Shown here piece after piece: positions 34,769 to 42,383 of a stretch of 49,943 nucleotides of DNA; the stretch's first letter is position 1, and the number at the start of each line of letters is the position of its first letter. The stretch is from an uncultured Lachnobacterium sp. GTDB taxonomy: Bacteria; Bacillota; Clostridia; Lachnospirales; Lachnospiraceae. Location of the stretch: the NCBI GenBank assembly GCA_900543445.1, contig UQRC01000016.1:1-49943 (forward strand). The letters run 5' to 3'. Below the pieces are notes generated by a model. The model had not been told where the DNA came from. It was given only the letters and a program-made list of their open reading frames with translations, and searched no databases. A program made the translations under genes and the position numbers.

Positions 34769-36778
34769 ATGAGTTCAAATTTTAAGAGAATCCTCTACGG
34801 AGGAGATTACAATCCAAATCAGTGGCCGAAGGAGGTATGGAAGGAGGATATGCGCATTTTTAAAGATGCCCATATCAATACCGCAACGATCAACGTCTTT
34901 TCATGGGCGAAGATTCAGCCATCGGAGCATGAGTATTATTTTGACGAGCTGGATGAGATCGTCGATATGCTTTCCAAAGAAAATTATGATATCGTTTTTG
35001 CAACCTCGACAGCAGCGCTGCCGGGATGGATGGTACGCAAATATCCGGAGGTTATGTTTGCGGACTATGAGGGACGACGTCACAAATTCGGCATGCGCCA
35101 TAATGCCTGCCCGAATTCACTCGTGTTTAAGCATTATGCGCGTGAACTGGCACACAAGCTTGCGGAGCGTTATGCAGATAATCCGCATGTGACCTGCTGG
35201 CATATCAGCAATGAGTATGGTGGAGAGTGTTTCTGCGAGAACTGCCAGAAAGCATTCCGCGTGTGGTTAAAGGATAAGTATAAGACGATCGATGCCTTAA
35301 ATGAGGCATGGAATATGGAATTCTGGGGACATACCGTATATGACTGGGATGATGTTGTGGCACCGAATGCGTTAGGCGACGGAATCGGAACCGAGAAGAC
35401 GGCTTTTGCAGGAATATCCATTGATTATCGTAGATTCTATTCGGACAGTCAGTTGGAGTGCTTCAAGATGGAGCGCGATGCGATCCGTAGTGTGAAGCCG
35501 GATGCATTTATTACAACCAATCTGATGGGAACTTTCAATGGGCTTGATTACTTTAAATGGGCGAAAGAGATGGATGTTGTATCGTGGGATAATTATCCGG
35601 CATATGATACTCCTTGGAGCAGCATCGCAATGACACATGATCTGATGCGAGGCCTTAAGGATGAACCTTTCATGCTGATGGAACAGACCCCGAGCCAGCA
35701 GAACTGGCAGAAGTACAATTCGCTGAAGCGACCGGGACAGATGCGTGCGCAGAGCTACCAGACACTGGCACACGGAGCGGATACAATCCAGTTTTTCCAG
35801 CTGCGAAGAAGCGTGGGTGGATGCGAGAAATTCCACGGTGCTGTCATTGCGCATGTGGGCGATGAGAACACTCGCGTTTTCCGTGAGGTGGCACAGCTTG
35901 GTGCAGAACTGGAAAGCTTCGGTGACCGCACACTTGGATCCAGAAATGAATCAAAAGTCGGCGTTATCTTCGATTGGGATAATTATTGGGCGCTTGAGTA
36001 CACGAGCGGACCTTCCGAGGATCTGAAATATGTGGAGCAGATTCACCATTACTATGAATATTTCTACAAGAGAAATATTGGTGTGGATATGATCCCGGTG
36101 GACGCGGATTTCTCCAAATACAAGATTGTTGTGGCTCCGGTGCTTTACATGGTAAAAGAAGGCATGAAGGAAGCATTAGAAAGCTTCGTGAAGAACGGCG
36201 GAGTCCTTATCACGACTTACATGAGCGGAATCGTCGGACAGTCGGACAACGTTTATCTTGGCGGATATCCGGGACCGCTTCGTGAGATGGCAGGCGTGTG
36301 GGTCGAGGAAATTGATGCACTCGCTCCGGAGCAGAAGAACAAAGCCAAGTTTGCGGACGGAAGTGAGGCAGAATGCGGTCTGTTGTGCGACCTGATGCAT
36401 CTGGAGGGCGCTGAGGCTCTGGCATCTTATGAGGACGATTTCTATGCAGGCATGCCGGCTGTTTCCAGAAATTCCTATGGAAAAGGCAAGACATACTATA
36501 TTGCAACGATGTTCGAGGAGGACGGTCTTGCTAAGATCCTGGATCAGGCGGTCAGTGAGGCAGGCGTTCATCCGGTGATTCCGGAGCAGACCGGGCTTGA
36601 AGTTGTGACAAGAGTCAGTGATACCACACGCTTCTATTATGTTATGAATTTTACCGATGAGGAGCAGGTACTGCCGGAGAGTCTTGCCGGCAAGAAGGAC
36701 ATGATAAACGGTAAGATGACAGAAACAGGAATGAAATTAAAGAAGTGGGATGTGCTTCTGCTGGAAGAGAATTTATAA
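34769..36778 (+). CDS. GH42 beta-galactosidase
   Basis: Cytoplasmic retaining beta-galactosidase that releases galactose from beta-galactosides or galacto-oligosaccharides. 669 residues, family-typical. The start YGGDYNPNQWPKEVW is the GH42 signature. Acid/base Glu149 lies in WHISNEYGG and nucleophile Glu305 in MLMEQTPSQQNW. The cysteines of GGECFCENCQ just after Glu149, with an upstream Cys in HNACPN, could form the family's zinc cluster. The C-terminal trimerisation and beta domains are complete. ACAGGAGG precedes the ATG. No lacY-type transporter is adjacent. Confidence 0.93.
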   Translation: MSSNFKRILYGGDYNPNQWPKEVWKEDMRIFKDAHINTATINVFSWAKIQPSEHEYYFDELDEIVDMLSKENYDIVFATSTAALPGWMVRKYPEVMFADYEGRRHKFGMRHNACPNSLVFKHYARELAHKLAERYADNPHVTCWHISNEYGGECFCENCQKAFRVWLKDKYKTIDALNEAWNMEFWGHTVYDWDDVVAPNALGDGIGTEKTAFAGISIDYRRFYSDSQLECFKMERDAIRSVKPDAFITTNLMGTFNGLDYFKWAKEMDVVSWDNYPAYDTPWSSIAMTHDLMRGLKDEPFMLMEQTPSQQNWQKYNSLKRPGQMRAQSYQTLAHGADTIQFFQLRRSVGGCEKFHGAVIAHVGDENTRVFREVAQLGAELESFGDRTLGSRNESKVGVIFDWDNYWALEYTSGPSEDLKYVEQIHHYYEYFYKRNIGVDMIPVDADFSKYKIVVAPVLYMVKEGMKEALESFVKNGGVLITTYMSGIVGQSDNVYLGGYPGPLREMAGVWVEEIDALAPEQKNKAKFADGSEAECGLLCDLMHLEGAEALASYEDDFYAGMPAVSRNSYGKGKTYYIATMFEEDGLAKILDQAVSEAGVHPVIPEQTGLEVVTRVSDTTRFYYVMNFTDEEQVLPESLAGKKDMINGKMTETGMKLKKWDVLLLEENL

Positions 36779-36788
36779 TTTTTATAAA

Positions 36789-36817
36789 TTGTCATGCACA
36801 AAGAGAAATGATATAAT
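36789..36817 (+). promoter_or_regulatory. Promoter of the signal peptidase gene
   Basis: TTGTCA (36789-36794), 17 nt, TATAAT (36812-36817), about 30 nt before the ATG. Confidence 0.75.
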
Positions 36818-36848
36818 TAGAAAATCATGAGAAAGAACAGGTGCAGAT

Positions 36849-37523
36849 ATGGCAGAGCAGAATATCAATATAGAAGATCTGAATGAAGAAACAAATACGA
36901 CAGAGGATACATCTGTTGAGGATAGAAATGCAGCAGAGGCAAACACAGAAGCTTCAGATGCCAAGGAGAATGATGGGAGCCTGGTGAAGGATGAAAACAA
37001 AGCACCAAGCCGCAGAAAAACTCTTTTCGGCTGGGGTATCTACGGAGCAATCCTCGTTGCAATCTATATTACATTCCACTTCTTTTTGATGATGGCACGC
37101 ATCCCGTCGGAGAGTATGGAGCCGACCATCATGGTGCATGATTGGACGATCGGAGATCGTAATGCATATACAAGTGAGGCGCCGCAACGAGGCGATATTA
37201 TTAATTTCTATCAGGCGGAAGAGGATACGATCATGGTGAAACGTGTGATCGGACTTCCGGGTGAGACCGTTTCGTTTGTGAATGATCATGTATATATTGA
37301 TGGTGAGCCGCTCGATGAATCTGCGTATCTTGCGGATGATGTTTTGACGGAGTGTGACGAGACGTTTACGGTGCCGGAGGGATGTGTGTTCCTGCTTGGT
37401 GATAATCGTGAGGTATCACTCGATGCGCGCTATTGGGAGAATCCTTATATTTCCTATGATGACATCAAGTGTGAGGTTAAGGTGATCATTCCATTCCACA
37501 AGTTTCCGTGGTTTCAAAATTAG
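36849..37523 (+). CDS. lepB: Type I signal peptidase
   Basis: Membrane serine protease that cleaves secretory signal peptides. 224 residues: a long acidic cytoplasmic N-terminus (~1-55), one membrane helix (~62-83), then the extracellular catalytic domain with Ser89 in IPSESMEPTI, general base Lys131 in MVKRVIGLPGE and box E GDNREVSLDARYW. A single helix is typical of Gram-positive enzymes. It stands alone with its own promoter and terminator. Confidence 0.93.
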   Translation: MAEQNINIEDLNEETNTTEDTSVEDRNAAEANTEASDAKENDGSLVKDENKAPSRRKTLFGWGIYGAILVAIYITFHFFLMMARIPSESMEPTIMVHDWTIGDRNAYTSEAPQRGDIINFYQAEEDTIMVKRVIGLPGETVSFVNDHVYIDGEPLDESAYLADDVLTECDETFTVPEGCVFLLGDNREVSLDARYWENPYISYDDIKCEVKVIIPFHKFPWFQN

Positions 37524-37537
37524 ATAAGACAGGAATA

Positions 37538-37583
37538 AAGTCCGGTGGACTCCTTTGAAAATAGGAGATCTACCGGATTTTTT
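37538..37583 (+). terminator. Intrinsic terminator after lepB
   Basis: AAGTCCGGTGGA and CCT pair with AGG and TCTACCGGATTTT, followed by T residues. Confidence 0.85.
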
Positions 37584-37618
37584 GTTGTGTGCGATAAGAG
37601 TTATTTTATATTTTGTTT

Positions 37619-37653
37619 ACTGTCTTGACACTAGAATAGACAGTGGGTATACT
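37619..37653 (+). promoter_or_regulatory. nadA promoter with overlapping inverted repeat
   Basis: TTGACA (37625-37630), 17 nt, TATACT (37648-37653). Perfect 7-bp arms ACTGTCT (37619-37625) and AGACAGT (37638-37644) straddle the -35, so a bound repressor would block polymerase. NiaR, the niacin-responsive repressor of NAD synthesis in Firmicutes, is a reasonable candidate. Confidence 0.65.
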
Positions 37654-37735
37654 AGGGATAACGCTTTTTTCGGAGAGCAATAGAAAGAGAGATTGTGCCA
37701 ACTGTGAGGCTGGCATTTATGATGGGAGCAAAATT

Positions 37736-38656
37736 ATGTTTACAACAAGAGAATTACAGGATGAGATCATCCGGTTAAAAAAGGAGAAGGATGTGTGCAT
37801 TCTTGCACATGCATACCAGAGTCATGATATCTGGGAGGTTGCCGATTATGTTGGTGATTCCTATGGACTCAGCAAACAGGCGGCACAGGCAACGAACAAG
37901 ACCGTTCTTATGTGTGGCGTGCGTTTTATGGCGGAGACCTGTAAGATCCTTTCGCCGGAGAAGAAAGTAATCCTGTCCAATGCGCAGGCAGGCTGCCCGA
38001 TGGCAGAACAGATGGACGTGGAACTGATCTCCGGTGTCAAGCAGATGTATCCGGATTACACGGTGGTTGCTTACATTAACACAACATCTGAATTGAAAAC
38101 CATCTGTGATGTGTGCGTGACTTCCTCTTCCGCAGTGCAGATCGTGCGCAATATTGACAACAAAAACATCCTATTTATTCCGGACTGCAACCTTGGAAAA
38201 TGGGTTGCCGACCAGGTGCCGGAGAAGAACATCAAGCTGCTTCAGGGAGGCTGCCCGACCCATGTGCGCATGTCGGTCCGTGATGTGGAGAAAGCAAGGA
38301 AAGCTCATCCGGATGCGCTTCTTCTTGTACACCCGGAGTGTCTTCCGGAAGTATCGGAAAAAGCGGATTTCCGTGGATCAACTACCGGTATCATGGATTA
38401 TGCAAAGAAAAGCGATGCGAAGGAATTCATTATCGGAACGGAGAACAGCATCGTTCAGCATCTACAGTATGAATGCCCGGATAAGAAATTCTATCCGTTG
38501 TCCAAGGATTGTGTCTGCCACAACATGAAACTGACCACACTGGGTGATGTATATCACTGTCTGCTCGGAGATGGCGGAGAAGAAATTGCGTTGGATGAGA
38601 AGGTTATGAAAGAAGCCGGTCGCTGCATCAACACGATGCTCACACTCGGACAGTAA
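37736..38656 (+). CDS. nadA: Quinolinate synthase
   Basis: 4Fe-4S enzyme that condenses iminoaspartate with dihydroxyacetone phosphate to quinolinate for NAD synthesis. 306 residues from ATG 37736, which has GGGAG 9 nt upstream; a start at 37643 would lie inside the promoter. Three cluster cysteines fit MCGVRFMAE, QGGCPTHVR and DCVCHNMK; also ILAHAYQSHDI, NAQAGCPMAEQ, SSSAV and HPECLPEV. nadB and nadC, usually next to it in Clostridia, are absent, so they must be elsewhere or missing. Confidence 0.93.
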   Translation: MFTTRELQDEIIRLKKEKDVCILAHAYQSHDIWEVADYVGDSYGLSKQAAQATNKTVLMCGVRFMAETCKILSPEKKVILSNAQAGCPMAEQMDVELISGVKQMYPDYTVVAYINTTSELKTICDVCVTSSSAVQIVRNIDNKNILFIPDCNLGKWVADQVPEKNIKLLQGGCPTHVRMSVRDVEKARKAHPDALLLVHPECLPEVSEKADFRGSTTGIMDYAKKSDAKEFIIGTENSIVQHLQYECPDKKFYPLSKDCVCHNMKLTTLGDVYHCLLGDGGEEIALDEKVMKEAGRCINTMLTLGQ

Positions 38657-38693
38657 GAAAATATAATGAAAACTTATTTTATTTTTCTTTATA

Positions 38694-38855
38694 TTTGCAA
38701 AAAAAGTAGGCCGGGAAAGACGCATACCTTTTGAAATTTCTGCCGATCCTTTTTACTCCGAAAGTAATATTCGATATCTCGAGGAAATTTTGAATGATGT
38801 GAAAGCAGGAAAAGCGCATTTTTCAGAACATCCGTTGATAGAGGAGGATGAATGA
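38694..38855 (+). pseudogene. C-terminal relic of a RelB/DinJ-type antitoxin
   Basis: About 53 codons without a start read KKVGRERRIPFEISADPFYS, then ESNIRYLEEILNDVKAGKAH and FSEHPLIEEDE stop. The PFEI-DPFYSESN and HxLIE pattern is that of RelB/DinJ antitoxin C-termini, the toxin-binding part. The DNA-binding N-terminal half is missing. Its stop overlaps the toxin-relic start (ATGA), as in intact modules. Confidence 0.7.
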
Positions 38856-38995
38856 GACTACTTTGGGAAGATCGTGCATGGGAAGACTATTTGTATTGGC
38901 AATTACAGGACAAGAAAACGCTTAAACGAATTGATGACATTAGTAAGCGTTTTATCGTTCCATGTGATCATCCCCGTAGATCAGGGATGACATAG
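38852..38995 (+). pseudogene. N-terminal relic of a YoeB/Txe-type mRNA-cleaving toxin
   Basis: MRLLWEDRAWEDYLYWQLQD followed by KKTLKRIDDI is the beginning of the YoeB/Txe ribosome-dependent endoribonuclease (normally ~85 residues). After about 31 residues the frame runs into unrelated sequence and stops at TAG 38993-38995. The catalytic Glu, Arg and His of the C-terminal half are gone, so it should be inactive. The ribosome site (GAGGAGG) is preserved inside the antitoxin end. Confidence 0.75.
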
Positions 38996-39220
38996 TCACG
39001 GTATTCGTTACATCTCCGGTGGCTAAGGTATAGGTGGCATCTTCCTTGATATCCGGGCTGCTGGCTCCGACTGCAACAATGGTGCCGTCTGCGATATAAA
39101 TGAACCCTTTGCCATCTTTGTCGGCATTCTCACTGTGGATACCGTCGGTTCCGGCGTCAAGCGTGAGTATGCCGTCTGCAATGCGGACGCTGTCCTTACT
39201 ACTTAATGTGTGCTTTGCAG
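38952..39220 (-). pseudogene. Relic of a Cthe_2159-like carbohydrate-binding (DUF4353) protein
   Basis: Minus-strand frame: KDSVRIADGILTLDAGTDGI, HSENADKDGKGFIYIADGTI, VAVGASS, then TYTLATGDVTNTVTMSSLIY and a TAA at 38952-38954. The DGIHSEN and FIYIADGT pattern is that of the beta-helical Cthe_2159 family, normally several hundred residues, and the last part looks like that protein's C-terminal domain. A second internal deletion seems to lie between VAVGASS and TYTLATG. No start remains. Confidence 0.65.
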
Positions 39221-39265
39221 CATATATTTGATTTCGTATCGTTTGAAAATCATTTGATCTCTCAT
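39203..39265 (-). pseudogene. First 20 codons of a VTC-domain (polyphosphate polymerase-like) protein
   Basis: ATG 39265-39263 behind a perfect AAAGGAGG encodes MRDQMIFKRYEIKYMLQSTH then TAA. FKRYEIKYML is the start of VTC-domain proteins. In Clostridia such genes commonly lead an operon VTC - DUF4956 - Cthe_2159-like protein; here the stub runs straight into the Cthe_2159-like relic, so a deletion appears to have removed the middle. Confidence 0.6.
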
Positions 39266-39300
39266 GTGAAACCTCCTTTGATGAACTTAGTGTACAATAT

Positions 39301-39346
39301 GAACCTTAAAGCAAGTTAAAAGAATCTTAAGGAAACGAAAAGGTTC
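39301..39346. promoter_or_regulatory. Repeat-rich regulatory region between the VTC stub and the zinc-ribbon gene
   Basis: GAACCTT (39301-39307) and AAGGTTC (39340-39346) form an inverted repeat. Between them TTAA-containing units recur every 10-11 nt (minus strand TTAAGATTC, TTTAACTTG, TTTAAGGTTC), the spacing typical of OmpR/PhoB-class response regulator sites. It probably survives from the lost VTC operon. Confidence 0.4.
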
Positions 39347-39420
39347 CTTCATTGACATGGAAAGGTGGAATCATTACAATAATGAGTAAACAAATTACAC
39401 CATTTGAGGAGGAAGAAAAC

Positions 39421-40044
39421 ATGATATGTCCAAAATGCCAAAGTGAAGTAACAGACGGCAGCGCATTCTGTACAAAGTGTGGTGCAGCGCTGGGTGGAAA
39501 TAATCAGCAGAACTATTCTCAGCCGGAGGGAGCTGCTCCGCAGGGAGACAATCAGAATCAGGGAAATCCTAATCCGCAGTTCAATGCGCAGGGAAACCAA
39601 CAGTTTAACGCGCAGGGAAATCCACAGTTTAACAATCAGGGATATCAGCAGAATTATGCCGGTAACGGAATGCCGCCTTACGGTGCTCCGTATGTAGACC
39701 CAAAGGATCATACTGCAGAGTTTACGCCGCAGGATATCTCGGAGCATAAGGTATTCGCAATGCTTCCATATCTGCTCGGCACGATCGGAATCATTATCGC
39801 TTTACTTGCAGCAAAAGATTCGAAATACATTATGTTCCATGTGCGTGAGGCGTTAAAGCTTACGGTATGCGCTATTCTTGTAGGAATCGTTTCTCTGCTT
39901 CTGTGCTGGACCGTGATCGTTCCGATGGCAGGCGGCGTGTGTGCAATCATTATTCTGGTTGTCAAGATCATCTGCTTCTTCCAGATCTGCTCAGGCAAGG
40001 CGAAGGAAGCTGCAATTGTAAGTTCATTCGGCTTTTTACATTAA
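39421..40044 (+). CDS. Zinc-ribbon membrane protein with Gln/Asn-rich linker
   Basis: 207 residues, function unknown. An N-terminal zinc ribbon (MICPKCQSEV...CTKCGAAL; Cys3, 6, 17, 20) is followed by a low-complexity Gln/Asn/Gly linker (~25-90) and a DUF4870-like membrane part with about three helices (VFAMLPYLLGTIGIIIALLA, ALKLTVCAILVGIVSLLLCW, AGGVCAIIILVVKIICFFQI). ATG 39421 is chosen because GAGGAGG lies ~9 nt upstream; an earlier in-frame ATG (39382) is possible. The linker contains three 24-bp repeats. Confidence 0.78.
   Translation: MICPKCQSEVTDGSAFCTKCGAALGGNNQQNYSQPEGAAPQGDNQNQGNPNPQFNAQGNQQFNAQGNPQFNNQGYQQNYAGNGMPPYGAPYVDPKDHTAEFTPQDISEHKVFAMLPYLLGTIGIIIALLAAKDSKYIMFHVREALKLTVCAILVGIVSLLLCWTVIVPMAGGVCAIIILVVKIICFFQICSGKAKEAAIVSSFGFLH
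39577..39648 (+). repeat. Three 24-bp coding repeats in the zinc-ribbon protein linker
   Basis: Units start at 39577, 39601 and 39625 and encode QFNAQGNQ, QFNAQGNP and QFNNQGYQ. They probably expand and contract by slippage. Confidence 0.85.
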
Positions 40045-40095
40045 ATCCATTAAAATTTGCTTTGCGAAAATTGACGTACTACATAAGACTTTGAG

Positions 40096-40119
40096 AGGGA
40101 CCGGTTTGGTCCCTTTTTT
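40096..40119 (+). terminator. Intrinsic terminator after the zinc-ribbon gene
   Basis: AGGGACC pairs with GGTCCCT over a short loop and is followed by a T run. Confidence 0.88.
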
Positions 40120-40162
40120 ATTTGAATATGTAGGCGTCTTCTTGACTCTTATCAATCGAATT

Positions 40163-40297
40163 GCCAACACAAAAAAGTGAACACCGACAATCTATCGGCA
40201 TCCACTTCTACTTGTTCTTTACGAACACATTCTAACATATCTATAAGTAGAATTATATCACGGATTCCTTAAACGAACTTTAAATTGGTGTGTTGGC
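40163..40297. other. Nested inverted repeats, possible structured RNA or degenerate mobile element
   Basis: Noncoding. Outer arms GCCAACACA (40163-40171) and TGTGTTGGC (40289-40297) enclose a hairpin AAGTG..CCGA/TCGG..CACTT (40175-40207) and a hairpin CTACTT..AAGTAG with inner TTGTTC/GAACA (40207-40250). The layout is like a multi-branched RNA. No known riboswitch or ncRNA is recognised. The rest of 40045-40481 holds the terminator upstream and the pstS Pho promoter downstream. Confidence 0.4.
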
Positions 40298-40346
40298 TTG
40301 ACTTTCTCTCACAGTGGAATCTTCTTAAAATCCACTCCACACGCTT

Positions 40347-40401
40347 TTTACACAGAATTTACGGGGTGCTGGTTATGCATTTTACAGAAGGAATTTAAGA
40401 T
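40347..40401 (+). promoter_or_regulatory. Pho-type promoter of pstS
   Basis: TTTACA (40347), TTTACG (40358, 11 nt later) and TTTACA (40381), then 9 nt and the -10 TAAGAT (40396-40401). There is no -35. The same spacing is found before pstB and the Na/Pi gene. Confidence 0.75.
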
Positions 40402-40481
40402 AGCATCTGTAATCGAGAGAATAAAAGAATTGATTCGCAGTATCCAATCTGCAAAATGAAGAAGAAAAGAGGACATGAGAA

Positions 40482-41381
40482 ATGAAAAACAAAATGAGAA
40501 AAATGATGGCAATGTTATCCGCTGCAGTTGTGGCAGTCGGAGTAATGGGATGTGGCGGAAACGCAGCAACCGACAGTAACGCAGATGCAAACACAACAAG
40601 CCAGGCTGCAGATGCAACAACCGATACAACAGCAAGCGCAGACTTAAGCGGTAAGATCACACTTGCAGGAAGTACTTCTATGGAGAAGCTTGCAAACGCT
40701 ATGGCAGAAGCATTCATGGAGAAATATCCGAATGTTACCGTAGCTCCTGAGTTCACAGGATCTGGTGCAGGACTTGAGTCTCTTGCAAAAGGAACTGTAG
40801 ATATCGGAGATGCTTCCCGTGCTTTATCGGATGATGAGAAGGCTGGCGGAGCTGTTGAGAACATCGTAGCAATCGATGGAATCGCAGTTATCACAGATTC
40901 TGAGAATACGGTATCTGATATCACAAGCGAGCAGCTTGCACAGATCTACACAGGTGAGATCACAAACTGGAGCGACCTTGGCGGAGCTGATGAGCAGATC
41001 GTAGTTATCGGTCGTGAGGCTGGATCAGGTACAAGAGATGCATTCGAGGAATTAAGCGATGTAAAGGATGCCTGCAAATATGCACAGGAACTTGATTCCA
41101 CAGGTGCAGTACTTGCAAAGGTAGCAGCAACTCCTGGTGCAATCGGATATGTATCCCTTGATGTTGTTGATGATACGGTTAAGGCATTACAGTTAAATTC
41201 CGTAGATGCTACAGAAGATAACATCCTTGCTGGAACTTATGTATTACAGAGACCATTCGTTATGGCAACTATGGGCGAGATTTCAGAGCAGAACGACCTT
41301 GTAAAAGCATTCTTCGACTTCATTCATTCTGAGGAAGGCCAGCAGGTTATCACATCTGTAGGACTGATCATTCCACAGTAG
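40482..41381 (+). CDS. pstS: Phosphate ABC transporter, phosphate-binding lipoprotein
   Basis: Captures orthophosphate outside the membrane and delivers it to PstCA. 299 residues; lipoprotein Cys24 in VGVMGCGGN, Ala/Thr/Asp-rich linker to ~57. Phosphate-contact motifs: ITLAGSTSMEKLA, FTGSGAGLESL, DIGDASRAL and VIGREAGSGTRDAFEEL. First gene of pstSCA under a Pho-type promoter. Two hairpins between it and pstC (41389-41450) probably set relative levels. Confidence 0.95.
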   Translation: MKNKMRKMMAMLSAAVVAVGVMGCGGNAATDSNADANTTSQAADATTDTTASADLSGKITLAGSTSMEKLANAMAEAFMEKYPNVTVAPEFTGSGAGLESLAKGTVDIGDASRALSDDEKAGGAVENIVAIDGIAVITDSENTVSDITSEQLAQIYTGEITNWSDLGGADEQIVVIGREAGSGTRDAFEELSDVKDACKYAQELDSTGAVLAKVAATPGAIGYVSLDVVDDTVKALQLNSVDATEDNILAGTYVLQRPFVMATMGEISEQNDLVKAFFDFIHSEEGQQVITSVGLIIPQ

Positions 41382-41388
41382 AATATAT

Positions 41389-41450
41389 CGGTTTTGAAGA
41401 AAACCGGGTAAAAAGTAACATCTGCGGCAGCTGTGATATGTTGCAGATGT
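41389..41450 (+). other. Two hairpins between pstS and pstC
   Basis: CGGTTTT-GAAG-AAAACCG (41389-41406) and ACATCTGC...GCAGATGT (41418-41450). Neither has a T run, so they fit mRNA stabilising or processing structures rather than terminators. Confidence 0.55.
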
Positions 41451-41474
41451 GAACTGATTTTAAGGAGGAACAAG

Positions 41475-42383
41475 ATGAAAGGCAGTAAAAAATCTATCGT
41501 GGAACTGATCGCCAAAATCATATTCTTAGTGTGTGCGGTCGTTGCCATTGCAGCTGTTCTTTCCATCACTGTTTACATGATCATAAAGGGAACCCCGGCA
41601 CTTGAGCGTGTCGGGGTGACTGACTTATTATTCAAAACAGTGTGGGCACCGACAGCAAATTCTGCATCATACGGAATTCTATATATCATTCTGACATCAA
41701 TCGTCGGTACAGCGGCAGCGGTATTGATCGGTGTGCCGGTCGGACTTATGACCGCCGTTTTCATTACGGAAGTAGCAAACAAAAAGCTTGCAGCAGTTGT
41801 ACAGCCAGCAGTGGAGCTCCTTGCAGCAATCCCGTCCGTAATCTACGGTCTCCTCGGTATGATGCTTTTGAACCCGCTTATGTACCGAATTGAAAAAAGA
41901 ATCTTTGCGGGAAGCACCACGCATCAGTTCACCGGTGGATCCAACCTTTTATCTGCAATCATCGTACTTGCAATTATGATCCTGCCGACTGTGATCAGCA
42001 TCAGCGTATCCTCCCTTCGCGCGGTGCCAAGTCATCTGAAGTCGGCATCTCTTGCACTCGGTGCAACCCATATGCAGACTGTATTTAAGGTATTGATCCC
42101 GGCAGCAAAATCCGGAATCATGACCGGTGTAGTACTTGGCATCGGACGTGCGATCGGTGAGGCGATGGCAATCAACATGGTTGCCGGAGGTTCGGTAAAT
42201 CTTCCATTGCCGTTCAACTCCGTACGTTTCCTGACCACACAGATTGTCAGCGAGATGTCGTATGCAGACGGTCTTCACAGACAGGTACTTTTCACCGTCG
42301 GACTTGTACTGTTTGTATTCATCATGATCATTAATCTGATTCTTGCGAAGCTGAAGAAGAAAGGAGTGGCAGAAAATGACTAG
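41475..42383 (+). CDS. pstC: Phosphate ABC transporter permease PstC
   Basis: Membrane subunit of the high-affinity phosphate importer. The start is ATG 41475 (302 residues), behind AAGGAGG; upstream in-frame codons lie in the hairpin region. About six helices, with IPSVIYGLLGMMLLNP and the ATPase-docking loop SASLALGATHMQTVFKVLIP near 190-210, then GIGRAIGEAMAI. The pstA start overlaps its stop by 8 nt. Confidence 0.94.
   Translation: MKGSKKSIVELIAKIIFLVCAVVAIAAVLSITVYMIIKGTPALERVGVTDLLFKTVWAPTANSASYGILYIILTSIVGTAAAVLIGVPVGLMTAVFITEVANKKLAAVVQPAVELLAAIPSVIYGLLGMMLLNPLMYRIEKRIFAGSTTHQFTGGSNLLSAIIVLAIMILPTVISISVSSLRAVPSHLKSASLALGATHMQTVFKVLIPAAKSGIMTGVVLGIGRAIGEAMAINMVAGGSVNLPLPFNSVRFLTTQIVSEMSYADGLHRQVLFTVGLVLFVFIMIINLILAKLKKKGVAEND

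Noticed and set aside
37643..37735. Longer NadA start
   Set aside because: It begins between the -35 and -10 elements of the promoter and adds residues that NadA proteins lack.
40175..40207. Rho-independent terminator on the minus strand
   Set aside because: The stem followed by T residues fits, but no minus-strand gene exists upstream of it; treated as part of a larger structure.
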